Shown: piece by piece, positions 33,755-45,384 of the stretch
Position numbering within the stretch: position 1 is the first letter of the stretch
Layout: each line of letters begins with the position of its first letter
NCBI GenBank assembly: GCA_009760855.2
Contig: WPIO01000001.1
Span: 729,001 to 793,000 of the forward strand
Direction: 5' to 3'
Length of the DNA: 64,000 nt
From: Cristatella mucedo
Taxonomy: Eukaryota; Bryozoa; Phylactolaemata; Cristatellidae
Notes under the pieces: model-generated
Seen by the model: the letters and a program-made list of their open reading frames with translations, nothing else
What the model was told of the DNA's origin: nothing
The model's database searches: none
Translations under genes and position numbers: made by a program

Positions 33755-34845
33755 ATTGAGACCTTTACGTAAGAACCACATTCTACTGAAAGTAGTCAGT
33801 GGTATTTTAGTACAATTTTCAGCCCCCTTAACATCTCAGCCTGATGAAACCTTGGTTCTCTTTTAGGATTATGCTTAACTGATCAATTTGTAACATTAAT
33901 CCTCTTGGCTATGCATTTCACACCTGATGTCTCTCTAGCTTTCTCAGCTGTGAGGCATATCGTTCGGGATGTAAACTACAGACGGATACATGATCAGTTT
34001 TACCAGTTCTCGTGGAGACTCTAGATTCTGCATTTTTCTTTATCTACATCCAGGTCGAGGGGTTCACTGTGGTTCTTATAAATTTAAGTCTACTAGAAGA
34101 GTTATTATGACAATTATTACAGCCTTCCCGGGTTATATTTTCACTTGAGGACAAATGTCCTTAGCGGCCGCCGTCATCACGAATATAATCTATGCAGTAC
34201 CTTATATTAGTAAAGCTATTTTAGAATGACTTTGAGGGGGTTCTCTGTACGGGCTGCCACCTTCGTTCCATTCTTTGCTCTGCATTTCTTACTTTTCTCT
34301 GTAATTGCCCACTAATCTTAGTTCAGCAAGCCTTCCTTTACCAGAATTGCTCTACTAACCTCTGAGAACTTCCTCCTAAAGGGATGTAAGTCCTTTCGAT
34401 TCCCAATTTTCTTCTAAGGATAGCTTTGAATTGCTATTTTTGTTAACAATTTAAAGGAGTATTGTACTCATGAACCCTAAATTGTTAGTAGACCCTGAAT
34501 ACGTCACCCCAGCTAACCCTATAGCAGCTGCTACTCATATTCAACCTGAGTGATATGTCCTTCCCTTATAAGCCAACTTGCGATCTATCCCTAATAAGTT
34601 AGGGGCGGCTGTAGGTATAGTTGTATCTATCGCTCATCACTTACTTTAACATGGCAGCGTACAAGCCAGATGCGCTCACTAAGGTTCTCGGCTGTGAGTT
34701 AAATTATCTTCTGAGCATTAGTCGCTACTTTTGGCATTTTAATATGAATCGGAATATGCCCGTAGTAGCTACTTACAAAGTTATTGGTCGTTCAGTAACT
34801 ATCCTTTAGTGTAGTTTATATATTTTAGAGCCTATTGCTATAGAA
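33755..34845 (+). pseudogene. Nuclear copy of mitochondrial cytochrome b (NUMT)
   Basis: Almost the full length of cytochrome b, in several frames. Recognisable pieces are [21 protein letters not shown] with both Trp written TGA (33842-33847); [39 protein letters not shown] with Trp as TGA (about 34146); AAVITNIIYAVPYI; EWLWGG; DPEYVTPANP (34491-34520); HIQPEWY; LRSIPNKLG; and a C-terminal part ending near 34845. Cytochrome b is the haem-bearing core of complex III and is encoded in mitochondrial DNA. TGA at conserved Trp sites shows mitochondrial origin. Frameshifts and nuclear stops show it is dead. Length is close to a normal gene (about 1.1 kb). Confidence 0.9.
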
Positions 34846-34929
34846 GGGTGAACCAACTTCATTAGATGGTCACTACTCTTTGAGGATCTCACTTGAAATC
34901 AAGTAGGAAGTCTTTAATGAATTATTAAT

Positions 34930-35000
34930 CTCAGCATTTAGGAGAGGATCCCTCTTTGGCTTACAAGACCGATGCTTTTTCAAAGCCTCAAAAGCCTAAC
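34930..35000 (-). pseudogene. Mitochondrial tRNA-Thr (UGU)-like, within NUMT
   Basis: On the minus strand, GCATCGGTCTTGTAAGCC has the form of the anticodon arm of mitochondrial tRNA-Thr, with TGT in the loop and a largely pairing stem (one mismatch). It lies about 90 bp after cytochrome b and in the opposite direction. The other arms are unclear, so both edges are approximate. DNA to about 35110 may belong to the same insert. Confidence 0.5.
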
Positions 35001-35159
35001 TAGAGTCCTCGTTTTGCCCTCGATAAGTGTTTTGCTACCACCTCTATATAGTTACTCCCGTTTTGTTAACAGAGTAAACAGCTTAGTGTTACCTTAATTA
35101 ACCTAGAAGTCAAATCGTTGGGTAATGGTCCTGACATGTCTATCGACAAGCATCCAAAC

Positions 35160-35340
35160 GTGGCCCAATAGTTAGGTTGGGTAACTTTTCACAACCTCGG
35201 GACAGAGGTTGTGGCTTCGAATCCTGCCGTGGTGGGCAGTTTTTTTTAGACAATGCAAGCAATGATGATTGTCGTAAAGGCTCTTCTGATGCCATTCACA
35301 ATAGGCTGTTACAATCAGCTAGCGTTTACATTTTTTATAT
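35160..35340 (+). mobile_element. tRNA-derived SINE, copy 3
   Basis: Head with AGGTTGTGGCTTCGAATCC (B box at about 35207-35225). The body keeps GCAAGC, GTAAAGGCTCTTCTG and AATCAGCTAG, with a T-rich tail. It lies just right of the mitochondrial insert. Confidence 0.8.
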
Positions 35341-35967
35341 CTTTTTACTGTTTATTTGCTTATCCAATATAATTCCAAATTCATCATAACCGACTTTGAA
35401 AAGAAACATGGTATCTTTACTTGCACAGACTGTTGAGATTCCATAATGGGAGCCGACCTATCACTCTTGAAGGTAATATTCACAAAGCCGGAGCGATTTA
35501 CGAATGGCACAAGTAAAAAAAACTATGAGCCACTGAAATACGGACATTTATGCCTTCGGCAAAGACTTAAATACAAAAACTCACCAATTAGTGGCTCAAA
35601 GCACTGACTTTGACCCATAGCATCACGAATGGCTATTTGGAAGGCAAGCATGGTCACAACAAGGCACAGAGTTGACGACAAGGGAGAGCTATGCATCCTT
35701 TCAAAGTCTTTGTGTTATCTATAAAGCCAAATAAAGAGACTCTGGATTCAGTCTGAGTAGCAATTCACACACTCACTAAAATCACTGCAGATTTAAAAAA
35801 GCGAGAAAAACACAATTCATAGCGATCAAATCTGGATACAACCGTCATTACCAAAGAGCTATCGTAAACAGAGCTAAATCCCAGCAATATAATATTATGT
35901 GCAGTAATGTAGGTCAACAGAAATCCTAAGTACATGCACAGTAACTTGTGATTATCAAGTTACATAA
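35341..35967. other. No recognisable feature
   Basis: No gene or repeat of the window's families recognised. Confidence 0.5.
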
Positions 35968-36060
35968 AACGCAAAAATATAAAATGCTCTTTTTGGTCAG
36001 GCTACAGCAGGTGTAGTGACTAAAGAATGGCAGAAATGTTGTCATCCTCACCGTAAAAAC
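35968..36060. repeat. ~90-bp direct repeat, left copy
   Basis: Shares GGTCAGGCTACAGCAGGTGTAGTGA and TCATCCTCACCGT with 36965-37055 on the far side of a LINE-A copy. Confidence 0.8.
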
Positions 36061-36122
36061 TTTTTATTCATGCATCATGCTTTAAATCAGTAAAGAAATT
36101 TGATAGAAACATGCAACTTAAA

Positions 36123-36955
36123 AATAAGAATAAAAATAATGCACTTGATAAAGCGCCCTCAGAGAACTATATCTATGTGTAGGCGCTTTAAATTTGCTGC
36201 AAAGGGAAACGTGATTTAATGGTGAGTAATATCATGCTCGATGAACAACACGAATAACGTGGTGAAGGGTGACATGCACAGGGTCAGCATGCAAGCTTGG
36301 TTAGTGGCAGAATGCACAGTGTCAGAAAGCATTAGCACGTGAAGGACGAATCTCAGAGAACCGATAAATGCTGTCCTAAATAGGTGTGTCATTAAGTTAT
36401 TGTTAAACGTGTTCAAATCAGTGGATGTTCTGACTAAAATCGGATGTGAGTTCCAGGCTTTGGGAGCCTACGAACTAAACGCTTGGTCTCGAAAGGATTT
36501 GAGGTTCGTACGAGGTGTTGGTAGACTATTGGATTCCAAAAAGCGGGTGGTACGATGCTTGGACTGGTCGTGGAGTAGATCTGAGAGATAGGCTAGAGCC
36601 AAAGAATGAAATGAACTAACATTAGGCGGCAAAACTTTGAATTCGGTCCGTTGATTGACTGGTAGCTAGTGCAGGTCGGCAAGAAGTGGTGTGATGAGAC
36701 AACTGCAACGCTCACAACAGACATGCCTTGCTGTAGCGTTTTGCACCGGGTGTAATCATCTGAGAGCACATGCTGATGGGCCAGCCAGCATTGAGTTACA
36801 GAAGTGAAAACGAGATGTCACAAATGCATGGGCCAACTTAGAACTGGTATCATTATCTAAAAAAGCCCGAATTTCTGCAATGTCATGTTGCTAAAAGTAG
36901 GCAGACTTGATAGTGGAACTGATGTGATCGTCTAACGAGGTGTCACTTACGAGCA
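36123..36955 (-). mobile_element. LINE-A between ~90-bp direct repeats
   Basis: A minus-strand copy with its tail at 36123-36137. The hairpin arms are intact (AAAGCGCC, GGCGCTTT). It covers the 3' UTR, C-terminal block and thumb region, ending near 36955, where the right flanking repeat begins. Confidence 0.85.
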
Positions 36956-36964
36956 TCACAAAAA

Positions 36965-37055
36965 GATATAAAATACTATCTTTAGGTCAGGCTACAGCAG
37001 GTGTAGTGATTGAAGCATGGTTAAAATGTGTCATCCTCACCGTTAAAAACCTTGA
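36965..37055. repeat. ~90-bp direct repeat, right copy
   Basis: Partner of 35968-36060, diverged by several substitutions. Confidence 0.8.
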
Positions 37056-38104
37056 ATGCTCAGTGTTGTAAACCTAAAAACACTGTGAACTGTCAAAAAG
37101 GCAGTATGACTGTATTGCTAAATCTGTGAAGGAGCGAGTTTTTGTAGACGATTTTTAAGTTAGGTATAAGCGCTATATTTAAAATGCTGGCATCCGTTGG
37201 TAGCTTGTAATGTATATAGGCCTTTAAGAACTATTGTCTTGCTATGCTGCCAGTGCAGATAAAAAATCATCAATACCTAGAGCAGAAATTAATTGGTGCT
37301 GTACCACAACATACAGTGAACGTACCTGAGCAGTTGAAAGGCAGTGTCAATTGCACAAGGATCATGCTGTTTAAGCACGACAGTTATAGTCGAGATATGA
37401 AACTAATCATCACAATACGATTGAATGAATCAGTGTTTTTCTATGCGCCCCTTAGATTTTTCCGAAGCCAATGGCTTTACCTCTGAACCTCTTCGTCGAA
37501 TACCACAAGATGAATAAATGACCACGACATTTGCACTAACCAATCCCGGGCGATCATTTTAAATGTTGAAACGTATTAGTGATGGTTATTAACTCAACCA
37601 ACCTAGCTACTGCTAACACAGTTTTGACAATAACATAGTTATTCTGGCCGGTGATTTGTGACGTTTATCATCTGACAGTGGCTGAAACTATTGTAGCACG
37701 TTGGACCCTAAGATGCATCTTATTATTTTCACGTCGCATTCATCATCTAGCTCCACGATTCACTGCTGCTGTAACCACTGCTCCTACTGAATATAGCTGC
37801 AAGCTGCAGCTCTGAGGCGGAACGTCGAAGGCGCGGTAGCCCATTCAGTCACATTGATCGTATCCCCAACAGGCCCACAGAGGTCCTCGGCTGGCAGCTG
37901 CCGGGGCCATTTCTCTTGACGAGAGCTGCCGCCTGTCACTGAGCACTCCAGCCACATTCCTGCACTAATGGCAGTGTTCTAAGAGAATCTTTCGAAACGA
38001 TAAACTGTGCGACTAGCATAGTTTGACATGAAATTCCAAATAGCTGCGTTTTGCTACTTGACACGGAATATGTACTTGCTTTTCAACAATCCACATGTAC
38101 ACTA
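37056..38104. other. No recognisable feature
   Basis: No gene recognised. A small GC-richer patch lies near 37800-37970. The 80-codon frame at 37244-37486 has no family resemblance. Confidence 0.5.
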
Positions 38105-38347
38105 CAAGATAGTATCACTCACGTTTAGGTCTTCCTATTCTATTGCTACTTGCTGTATACATATAGTTCCCGCTTTCCCATCTGAAGTAATTCTCACAGG
38201 CTAGAAATCACACCTCGTGTACTGCTTACTCTTTCGATGAGCTACACCACTAGCTCAATCCTAATTCTTTGGAGCCTGAGCTGTGAGTTCAAATGCTCAC
38301 AAAGTTTGGCAGTCACAACCAGTTGATGTCAGGGCATCCCCGACTTA
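38105..38347 (+). mobile_element. LINE-A C-terminal fragment, interrupted by SINE
   Basis: Decayed match to the SLTFRSL, SFGD and PKAW region of LINE-A (ATCACTCACGTTTAGGTC near 38116; TTTGGAGCCTGAGC near 38268). It stops in the DLTT block, where the SINE begins. Confidence 0.6.
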
Positions 38348-38510
38348 ATGCTCAGTAGGTAAAGCTCTTGTTTTTCATGACCTCATTCCCGAATCCATGA
38401 GTTGGTATCCTGCAGTGAGCAATCCTTTATTGCCACTGCAAGCTGTGGTGATACCCGCATATTCTAAACTGTTGTGATACAAAAGAGGCAACTAAATCAG
38501 CTTGTAGGAA
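38348..38510 (+). mobile_element. tRNA-derived SINE, copy 4
   Basis: A-box-like CTCAGTAGGTAAAGC, then the body ATCCTTTATTGCCACTGCA, AAAAGAGGC and AATCAGCTTG. The B box is degraded. It lies inside a LINE-A fragment. Confidence 0.75.
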
Positions 38511-39039
38511 AAAACAAAACCAACTACAATTTGTCTGTTCTTCACACCATTGGCTTAGTCAATATATGTAATTATTTACAAGGTTGTATTTACCGTCACT
38601 GTAAGTAGCAGTAATAACCTGTACTTGTTATATTATTACGGCAATCGTAGTGAAGTGTATACAAAAATGTACTCTCCCTAGGAAGGATTAGGAAAAACCA
38701 TAATAGTGCACACCTTCAGGGATTCTGATTTCCAAAATGTCGTCTAAATGGCTTGATTTCGCTCATGTCCACATTTCCGTAGTTGCGTCAGCATCAACTC
38801 TCGGATTAACTTTGTGTATATTCACTTATCCACTGTTTTTTCTTTCCTACTAGTCTGAAGAATAATTAAAAAAAATTTTTTATTAAAGGAGCTTGGGATA
38901 GCTTATGGGCAGCAGGTAAAATCTTGGTTTTAGGCTCACTCAATGCTTTTCTGAATCAGTTACTGTAATGGACACACTCGTAAATACCTATATCATGAAC
39001 GTATTTGCAAAAGTAAAATATGGGCTTGACACGCTTACT
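38511..39039. other. No recognisable feature
   Basis: AT-rich; nothing recognised. Confidence 0.5.
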
Positions 39040-39233
<194 letters not shown>

Positions 39234-39459
39234 CGTCTTAATATTCCACCACCTCAACCGGACGGCCCAGCATCCGTTGGTCCAAGGTCTTGGGACGCAA
39301 GGTTTGCCTTGCCTCTGCAGCACCTCTATGCCTCCAATCGCACCAATGCCACCAGCGAAATCTTGCTACAAGCACCAACGTCTTTCACCGGACGAATAGC
39401 AGGCTGCCGCTACTACTGGGAGAGCGAGTTGCAGTTCTAACCTGTTGACAATGACCGTC

Positions 39460-41530
39460 TGCAAACTTAGTTTGCCCGAACCATCCCTTCTCAACCGGTT
39501 CAGCTATCCAATCTGATTTCTCTGCTGTTAGAGAATGTCGCTGCCAGCCTTCTCAGAGCCCCAAACACGTCTCCGGGAGCTGACCGTCTGGAATATCGCC
39601 ACTTAGGCCTCGTCGACCAGGGTTGCAATCTCATCGCTTGCATTATGAACGGCTGTCTTCACTTCGGAGACATTATTTCCTTGTGGAAAACCAGTTTCAC
39701 TTTCCTTATCGACAAGAAGGGTGACCCAAGCATGCAGGGTAACTTCTGTCCTATCATGCTCTTGCCCAATCTTTAAAAGCTGATCGCAAATAGCCTGGTC
39801 ACCAGGCTGTGCTATGTTGCCGTAGGCTGTTGTCACTACTGCAAAAGAGCTTTGTTCCGGTTGTGGAGGGATGACTAGAGAAGTCCTTTCTTGTGGAGAG
39901 TGTCACTGACGAGGCCAGCAATCCGCACGGGGATGGCGTTGCCAATTCTGTGTTTGTCGACCTGCTGAATGCCTTCAGCAGCATTCGAAATGTCTCCCTT
40001 TTTAGCGTGCTTCGGCATGCCTTAGTGGAAAGAAGATTCTCCAAGTTTGTTGGGCGCCTGTATGCCTGCTCGCTCCTGGAGCTTTGAATGTGCAACGAAA
40101 CGTTAGTGGCGTTTCCTATGACTGCCTCCGTCTGTGAAGGCGACCCTCTATGACCGATCTTATTTGATCTGTCGATAAAACTGGTGGTCAGACTCGCTGC
40201 TAATACGCACGAATCCTGCTTCCAACTTGGCGGATCCTCTCTGTCGGTCTGTGCCTTGGAAGATGACTTCGCCTTGTTCTCAGGCACGTCTTCATGTCTT
40301 CAAGCCCTCATGCCCGCAGTTGAAAAGGTTGCATCGAAGCTGGGCATGCTGTTACGGCTGGCAAGGTGCTGTGTCATGCCCAAAAGGTACGAAGACCGTG
40401 CCTACCTCAATGACTCTACATGACAGGTGGATCCCCGAGCTTCCGGAGACCGAGTCAGTGGCATTCGCTGGAGATCCTCAGAGTCTCGGGTAGCACAGGG
40501 CTGAAATAGAGCTGGCCTGCTCTTCTCTTACAAGGGACACTCGCCTGCTTCAGGCCAGCCATCTTACCCGTTGGCAAAAACTTGAGGCTTTGCTGACTTT
40601 TCTCCTGCCACAGCTTGACCACCTTTGTCGGACACAGCTTATGCCTAAGGCAGCTCTGCAACCAGCTGAAAAAACTCTGATGGAGCTACGTCGCTTACCG
40701 TGCGGTCTGCCGAACTTTGCATTAGTTCATTTCCAGTTTACTCCTCGCTCTGCGGTCGGCGGGTGGGCTTCATCCGCTTCGGGACGAACGCCTCCATCCT
40801 ACTAGTTGCACAAGCCGGTCGCATGCTGTGCTCGTCCAATGTGTGTGTCGTCAAGTCACCCGTCACAGACTCAACCGGGCAGTCATCAGGCAGGATGGCA
40901 CACGATCGTCTGATGAGGAGCATTCATGATACCTCAGCTCGGCAGCCTTCGGCCTTCGTAATATAGTTGGCCAGATTTCGCTATAGTCGGACGTGGCTCA
41001 AGCGGCTCTCCTGCTGCCTCTCGCTGACCGGCCCTGAAGTGCCAGCTGTCTCTACCGACCTTGACTGCATCGAGCACTGGGTCGTACTGCAAGAGGTCAA
41101 TACGGAGCTGCGAGATTTCGCCAGGCTCGTGGAAGGTTGTGCTTGGCAGCCCAGCCTGCACAGGGCAGAGTCAGCCGCTGCCTAGCCACGGATAGATTTC
41201 CACCCACAGTCACTTTTTAACCACAGGTATTGGCCTATATTTTTGGGCTTGGTGGTTCATGCATCGAGTGTGTCTGGACATGCTACCAGTGGCTGCTGCC
41301 AAAAGTCAGGCACATACAGGAAAGGTCAAAAGCTGCCACCTATGCGGCACGGAGGCAGAGACCGCTTGCCACTTACTGAGCAGATGCGGCCGATGCTGCA
41401 TGCTACTACGGGCCGGCGAAACCTGGTTCTCGCCTAATGGGATCTCTTCCGGCCACGTCACTCAACTACATGGAGCCATACTGGCTCCCTGCGAAAAGGT
41501 GCCATTAGTGGTCTATGAGAGCTATGGCTA
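39460..41530 (+). mobile_element. LINE-C: R2/NeSL-like retrotransposon, decayed
   Basis: A separate LINE class. In order: SPGADRLEYRHL (39571-39606); WKTSFTFLIDKKGDP near 39680; FCPIMLL; FVDLLNAFSSI near 39955, the dNAFgsi-type motif; EGDPL..LFDL near 40140; LEDDFALFS at 40257-40280, with the two catalytic Asp kept; a thumb region (WQKLEALLTFLLPQLDHL near 40575, then LMELRRLPCGLPN); and a C-terminal CX2CX8HX4C motif at 41335-41388 (CHLCG..CHLLSRC). RT followed by a CCHC motif is the layout of R2/NeSL-type elements with a restriction-like endonuclease. Stops and frameshifts are present throughout. The ends lie between a CA and a CT microsatellite. Confidence 0.8.
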
Positions 41531-41584
41531 GAGGCTCAGTGAGCAAGTGTGAATTCAAATGCTTTGGAGAGTGACTGGTTTGGA

Positions 41585-41601
41585 CCTCTCTCTCCCTCTC
41601 T

Positions 41602-41638
<37 letters not shown>
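41585..41638. repeat. (CT)n microsatellite
   Basis: A CT dinucleotide tract shortly after the LINE-C C-terminus. Confidence 0.95.
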
Positions 41639-42635
41639 ACACACATTTCACTAGCTGTCAGTGGCCAATAATGTTGGTAGATTTGTGAGTCGCTTACCTA
41701 CCAAACTGCTGCGGCTATGCTCACTCTTTTAAGTTAGTGAGTCGCACAGCCCACTAACCCGCATTTGCACGGCTCAGACTTCCACGAAAGTGACTAGTCA
41801 GACAGCTACGGCGCCACATATCGATGCAGCAGGCAGATACGGCCAGCGTTCTTCTCGGAGCTTAGGCCTGGCAGCTGGCCGCTGAAGCATCAGCAGGCGC
41901 CATCCCTTGATCGTTTCATCATCGTGATCAACACCTTCCTATAGAAATCGCACCGTCTTAAGCTCAACCCATCATATCATTTGTCCCTGATTGAACTAGA
42001 CTATTCAACCCAAGATCTCGTGATCTAACGCTAAAGCAAACCTTAAAACATTCAAGAAAACTGTGACAACCGTGTACTAGGACAATCGTATATTTCCCTT
42101 CTGTACTATTTGAAATATGTTCGTAATTTGTTCTTTAAGAGCCTTAGACATTGATTTTTAAAATGATAAACGCATAAGAAGTCATGTACCCAATTTCTCA
42201 ACGTTAATCATTGACATTTCAAGAGGTCAAATTGATGGAGGTCCAAAGATTATAAGTCAAACTCAATTTTTCAAAAACATATGAAGAACCTTGAACGTTA
42301 AAATTGAATTTTACGTAAGGAATGACCATGATTAGTGATTATAATATAGCATTGCGTGTAAAATGATTTCACGATTATTATTTGATTAACTGTTACAATC
42401 CTTGAGCAAGTATACAGAGAGAAACATCATTCCAATATTCGATTTCAGCTAGTTCAGGGATTCATCGATTCGTCTCGACAGGGCAGCCGGTATTGTTAAA
42501 ACTTGTATTCATTTTTACGGCTAGTTAGGAGTGTAAAAAGTATATTTAAAATACTTTTTTAAATAACCAGCCAGATGTGAAGTTGCTTTAAAGGGTCTGT
42601 ATGTGCATAGTTTCTAATCTATATCGATACCCAAC
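41639..42635. other. No recognisable feature
   Basis: The first ~300 bp are GC-richer and might be LINE-C 3' UTR. The rest is AT-rich, with nothing recognised. Confidence 0.45.
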
Positions 42636-43081
42636 ACTACCTAGCTGAACTGCTACGTCAGTTTCAGCCTGTTCGTGCCCTCAGGTCCTGTGTGGACTAT
42701 TATTAGCTGTCCCATTCCTCCGCTTAAAGACAGTTGGCGACAGAAGCTTTAGCTCTGCATGGTCCTAGACTGTGGAACTCGCTTCCACAATTCTCACGCA
42801 ACGGCAACTACTCACCTACTGCCGACTATGGCACATCTTTTTCAGCGGTCTTGAGCTGCTACTTCTATGCTACTCACTACCTCAACTGCTCTATCGACTC
42901 TGATAGGCTTCCCACTTTCTCTTTGTTGCGTGAGACGAAGTCTGTTGGCTACCGAATGCGTACCGAAAGCCGCTTAGGCTGTGAGTGCGCTATAAAAAAC
43001 TCTCCTGCGTAACACTCACATAGTCCTAATGACTTTGTGGAGTTACAGACGGAGATACATGACATTACATTACATTGACAC
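42636..43081 (+). mobile_element. LINE-B 3' end
   Basis: C-terminal block (LAVPFLRLKTVGDRSF-like with one frameshift, LWNSLPQF, LLRETKSVGYRMRTES, GCECAIKNSPA and a stop), then CTTTGTGGAGTTACAGACGG and an (ACATT)n tail. It is similar to the copies at 9850 and 59461. Confidence 0.9.
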
Positions 43082-43242
43082 GTTTACGGCTGTCGGAGAT
43101 ATCAAGATAGTTGTCCATATATCGTAAGATTTTAACACAGACAAGTTGTTAGCCGTATCAATAATCATAAAAGGATAAATCTCCATCTACTTGGCGTCCC
43201 ACTAAACCATGCGAGTCAGTAAACCAATTTCTTTAGTAATAT

Positions 43243-43425
43243 TTATAATAATAATAATGATTATGCATTTGATATAGAAACCAGAGAGCTCAATCTCTTT
43301 CTAGGCATTGCACATTCGTTGCATACGAGGCAAGATCAAATGGTTAGTGATAACTTGCTCAATAAACAACATGAATAACTTGGTAGGGTGACATGCATAG
43401 GGTCAGCATGCTAGTTTGTGCATTC
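43243..43425 (-). mobile_element. LINE-A 3' UTR fragment
   Basis: A minus-strand copy with its ATT tail at 43245-43262, degraded hairpin arms and part of the 3' UTR up to the TGCTGACCCTATGC-like block. Confidence 0.8.
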
Positions 43426-43629
43426 GATATTGCCATTATTTGCCGACCTTAAGAATTCTGAGAGTGCTGCTTGCCATACTTTTACTTTTTCCGGCAGTTA
43501 ACAAGTCTTTTATAGGCGAAAACTGGCCAAAATTTGACGAGGTCAAGTTTACTGGCCACGTTTACAGCGCACGGTATTACGATTTTTTAAGTATACTTTG
43601 TTATTGTTTGAGCTTGAACGTCATCACCG

Positions 43630-43657
43630 CCCTCTCTCTCTCTCTCTGTCTCTCTCA

Positions 43658-43697
<40 letters not shown>

Positions 43698-43730
43698 ATT
43701 TCTTTCTCTCTCTCTGTCTGTTTCTCTCTA
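43630..43730. repeat. CT-rich simple repeat
   Basis: An imperfect CTCTCT/TTTCTC tract. Confidence 0.9.
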
Positions 43731-45139
43731 GCCTAATTCCATAGTACCTGCTCAATAAGTAGCTTCCAAACATTGGAAGCTAAGGCTATCTGACTAACTA
43801 TAGCAGCTAGCATGCGGTGTAGCTTTAGTCCGAAAATCACTGATGCCACTGCATATAATGTATGTAATTTTTATTATTCTCCGTTGCTAGATTCTCCATC
43901 TCAATAATTACTTTTCAGATTACTCTCATATAACAATTTCTCTGCATGTACACCTATATGCATGCTACAAAAAACTAGAACTAAAACTGACTGTTAGAAT
44001 ACAAGCAAAAATAATCCTAATGCAAAATCATATTTAAATTTATACGTTAACTTGACTGTAGCTCATTGTGTGCAATTAATATGTTATTTCAGGGCTTGTG
44101 AGTGTCAGGAAGGGGCTTGGGAGCAGGGCAGGCCCAAGTAGCTGCTAGCAGGGGACGACTAAGGGCACCCTGCCGCCCCTTTGCTGTAGCGTTGCTTTCA
44201 TTACTTCCAAACTCATTTAGCAAAACTGCAATAATTTGTTCATTGCGTTTGATACCAATTGTATCCTTTCATATTTGTCTATTAAATAATGAAATTCCGC
44301 ATAGCTAAATACTCGCAACAATTGTAAATTTCTCAAGTAACTGTCAAGAAAGATGGCTCTGAGAAATAACGACAGAGGTCTCACACAGTCGGCCACAGCT
44401 ATCAAACTAATTTTGAATGTTTTAAAACACTTCCAAAGTTTAGCAAACTGAATCTACATTCAATAATCTAGTAGTCAATCAGGATTAATGCTTGTATTAA
44501 ATGCAGCCTTGATTTTATCCAAGTAGGATCTTGGAAAATCAAGAGAGTCTTGCAAATGAAACTAAGGGTGCTTTTTCTCGATATAGAATAAAATGAGTAA
44601 ATGCTACAGCTTATCAGGATGACAGATTATAGAATTTTATTAGCTAGAATGCGATTTGAAACATTAGCAATAAATTGGTGCTGTGTGGATTTTGGGGGTT
44701 TCGAATAAAGTTACTCGAATATAAGCTATTAGACAGAAATCATAGATTTTAAAGCAGCCTTATGTCTGAATGATATGGCGAAAATATGCTAAATTTGGAT
44801 TTTATCCAATTTGAGGCAGCAGTGCCTAGTTTCTTGTTGTCTAATGCCAAAATTTTATTAGGTTGATTGACAATATCCACAACAATACCAAAGGCTAAAC
44901 GCTGCTTTAAAATGTCATTTTTGGACTAAATTAATTGATCTAGGTATCTCAGTAGTAGACAAGTAGCCATCGGAATAGAGGGGTCATCATCCTTAAATAT
45001 AACAAAATTAACTTTGATAGTGAAACAGTATGATTAGGCTTGTAGGCGGACATTTGAAAACGGCAGAATGTTGGCCGACACCCATGTGTAAGGCAAGCAT
45101 TCAGATAATCGGTCGCTGCACCGGATCGCCATGATATAA
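43731..45139. other. No recognisable feature
   Basis: Mostly AT-rich. The part from about 44500 could include a decayed 3' half of LINE-F, but no diagnostic motif is visible. Confidence 0.4.
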
Positions 45140-45144
45140 CAAAA

Positions 45145-45375
45145 CATTTATATAATAATAATACAATAAATAATCCTAGCTGATTAAACAGCCTCTTTTT
45201 GTATAGCGACAGAATAGCCTTTATGGCTATCACCACCGCTTGCAGTGGCGATAAAGAATCGCCCACCGCAGGAATCGAACCCACGACCTCGGGACCGAGG
45301 TTGTGGGTTCTTTTACGACCTCGGGACCGAGTTCATGAAAGCAACCACCTTACCTAGTGTGCCATCACAGTCATA
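45145..45375 (-). mobile_element. tRNA-derived SINE, copy 5, with internal duplication
   Basis: On the minus strand, the tRNA-like head carries a long hairpin (CCACGACCTCGG, then CCGAGGTTGTGG). A short segment is duplicated: ACGACCTCGGGACCGA occurs at 45284-45299 and again at 45315-45330. The body (GGCTATCACCACCGCTTGCA, AAACAGCCTCTTTTTGTATA) and an ATT-rich tail are well kept. This is the least decayed body in the window. Confidence 0.85.
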
Positions 45376-45384
45376 GTCAATTCC

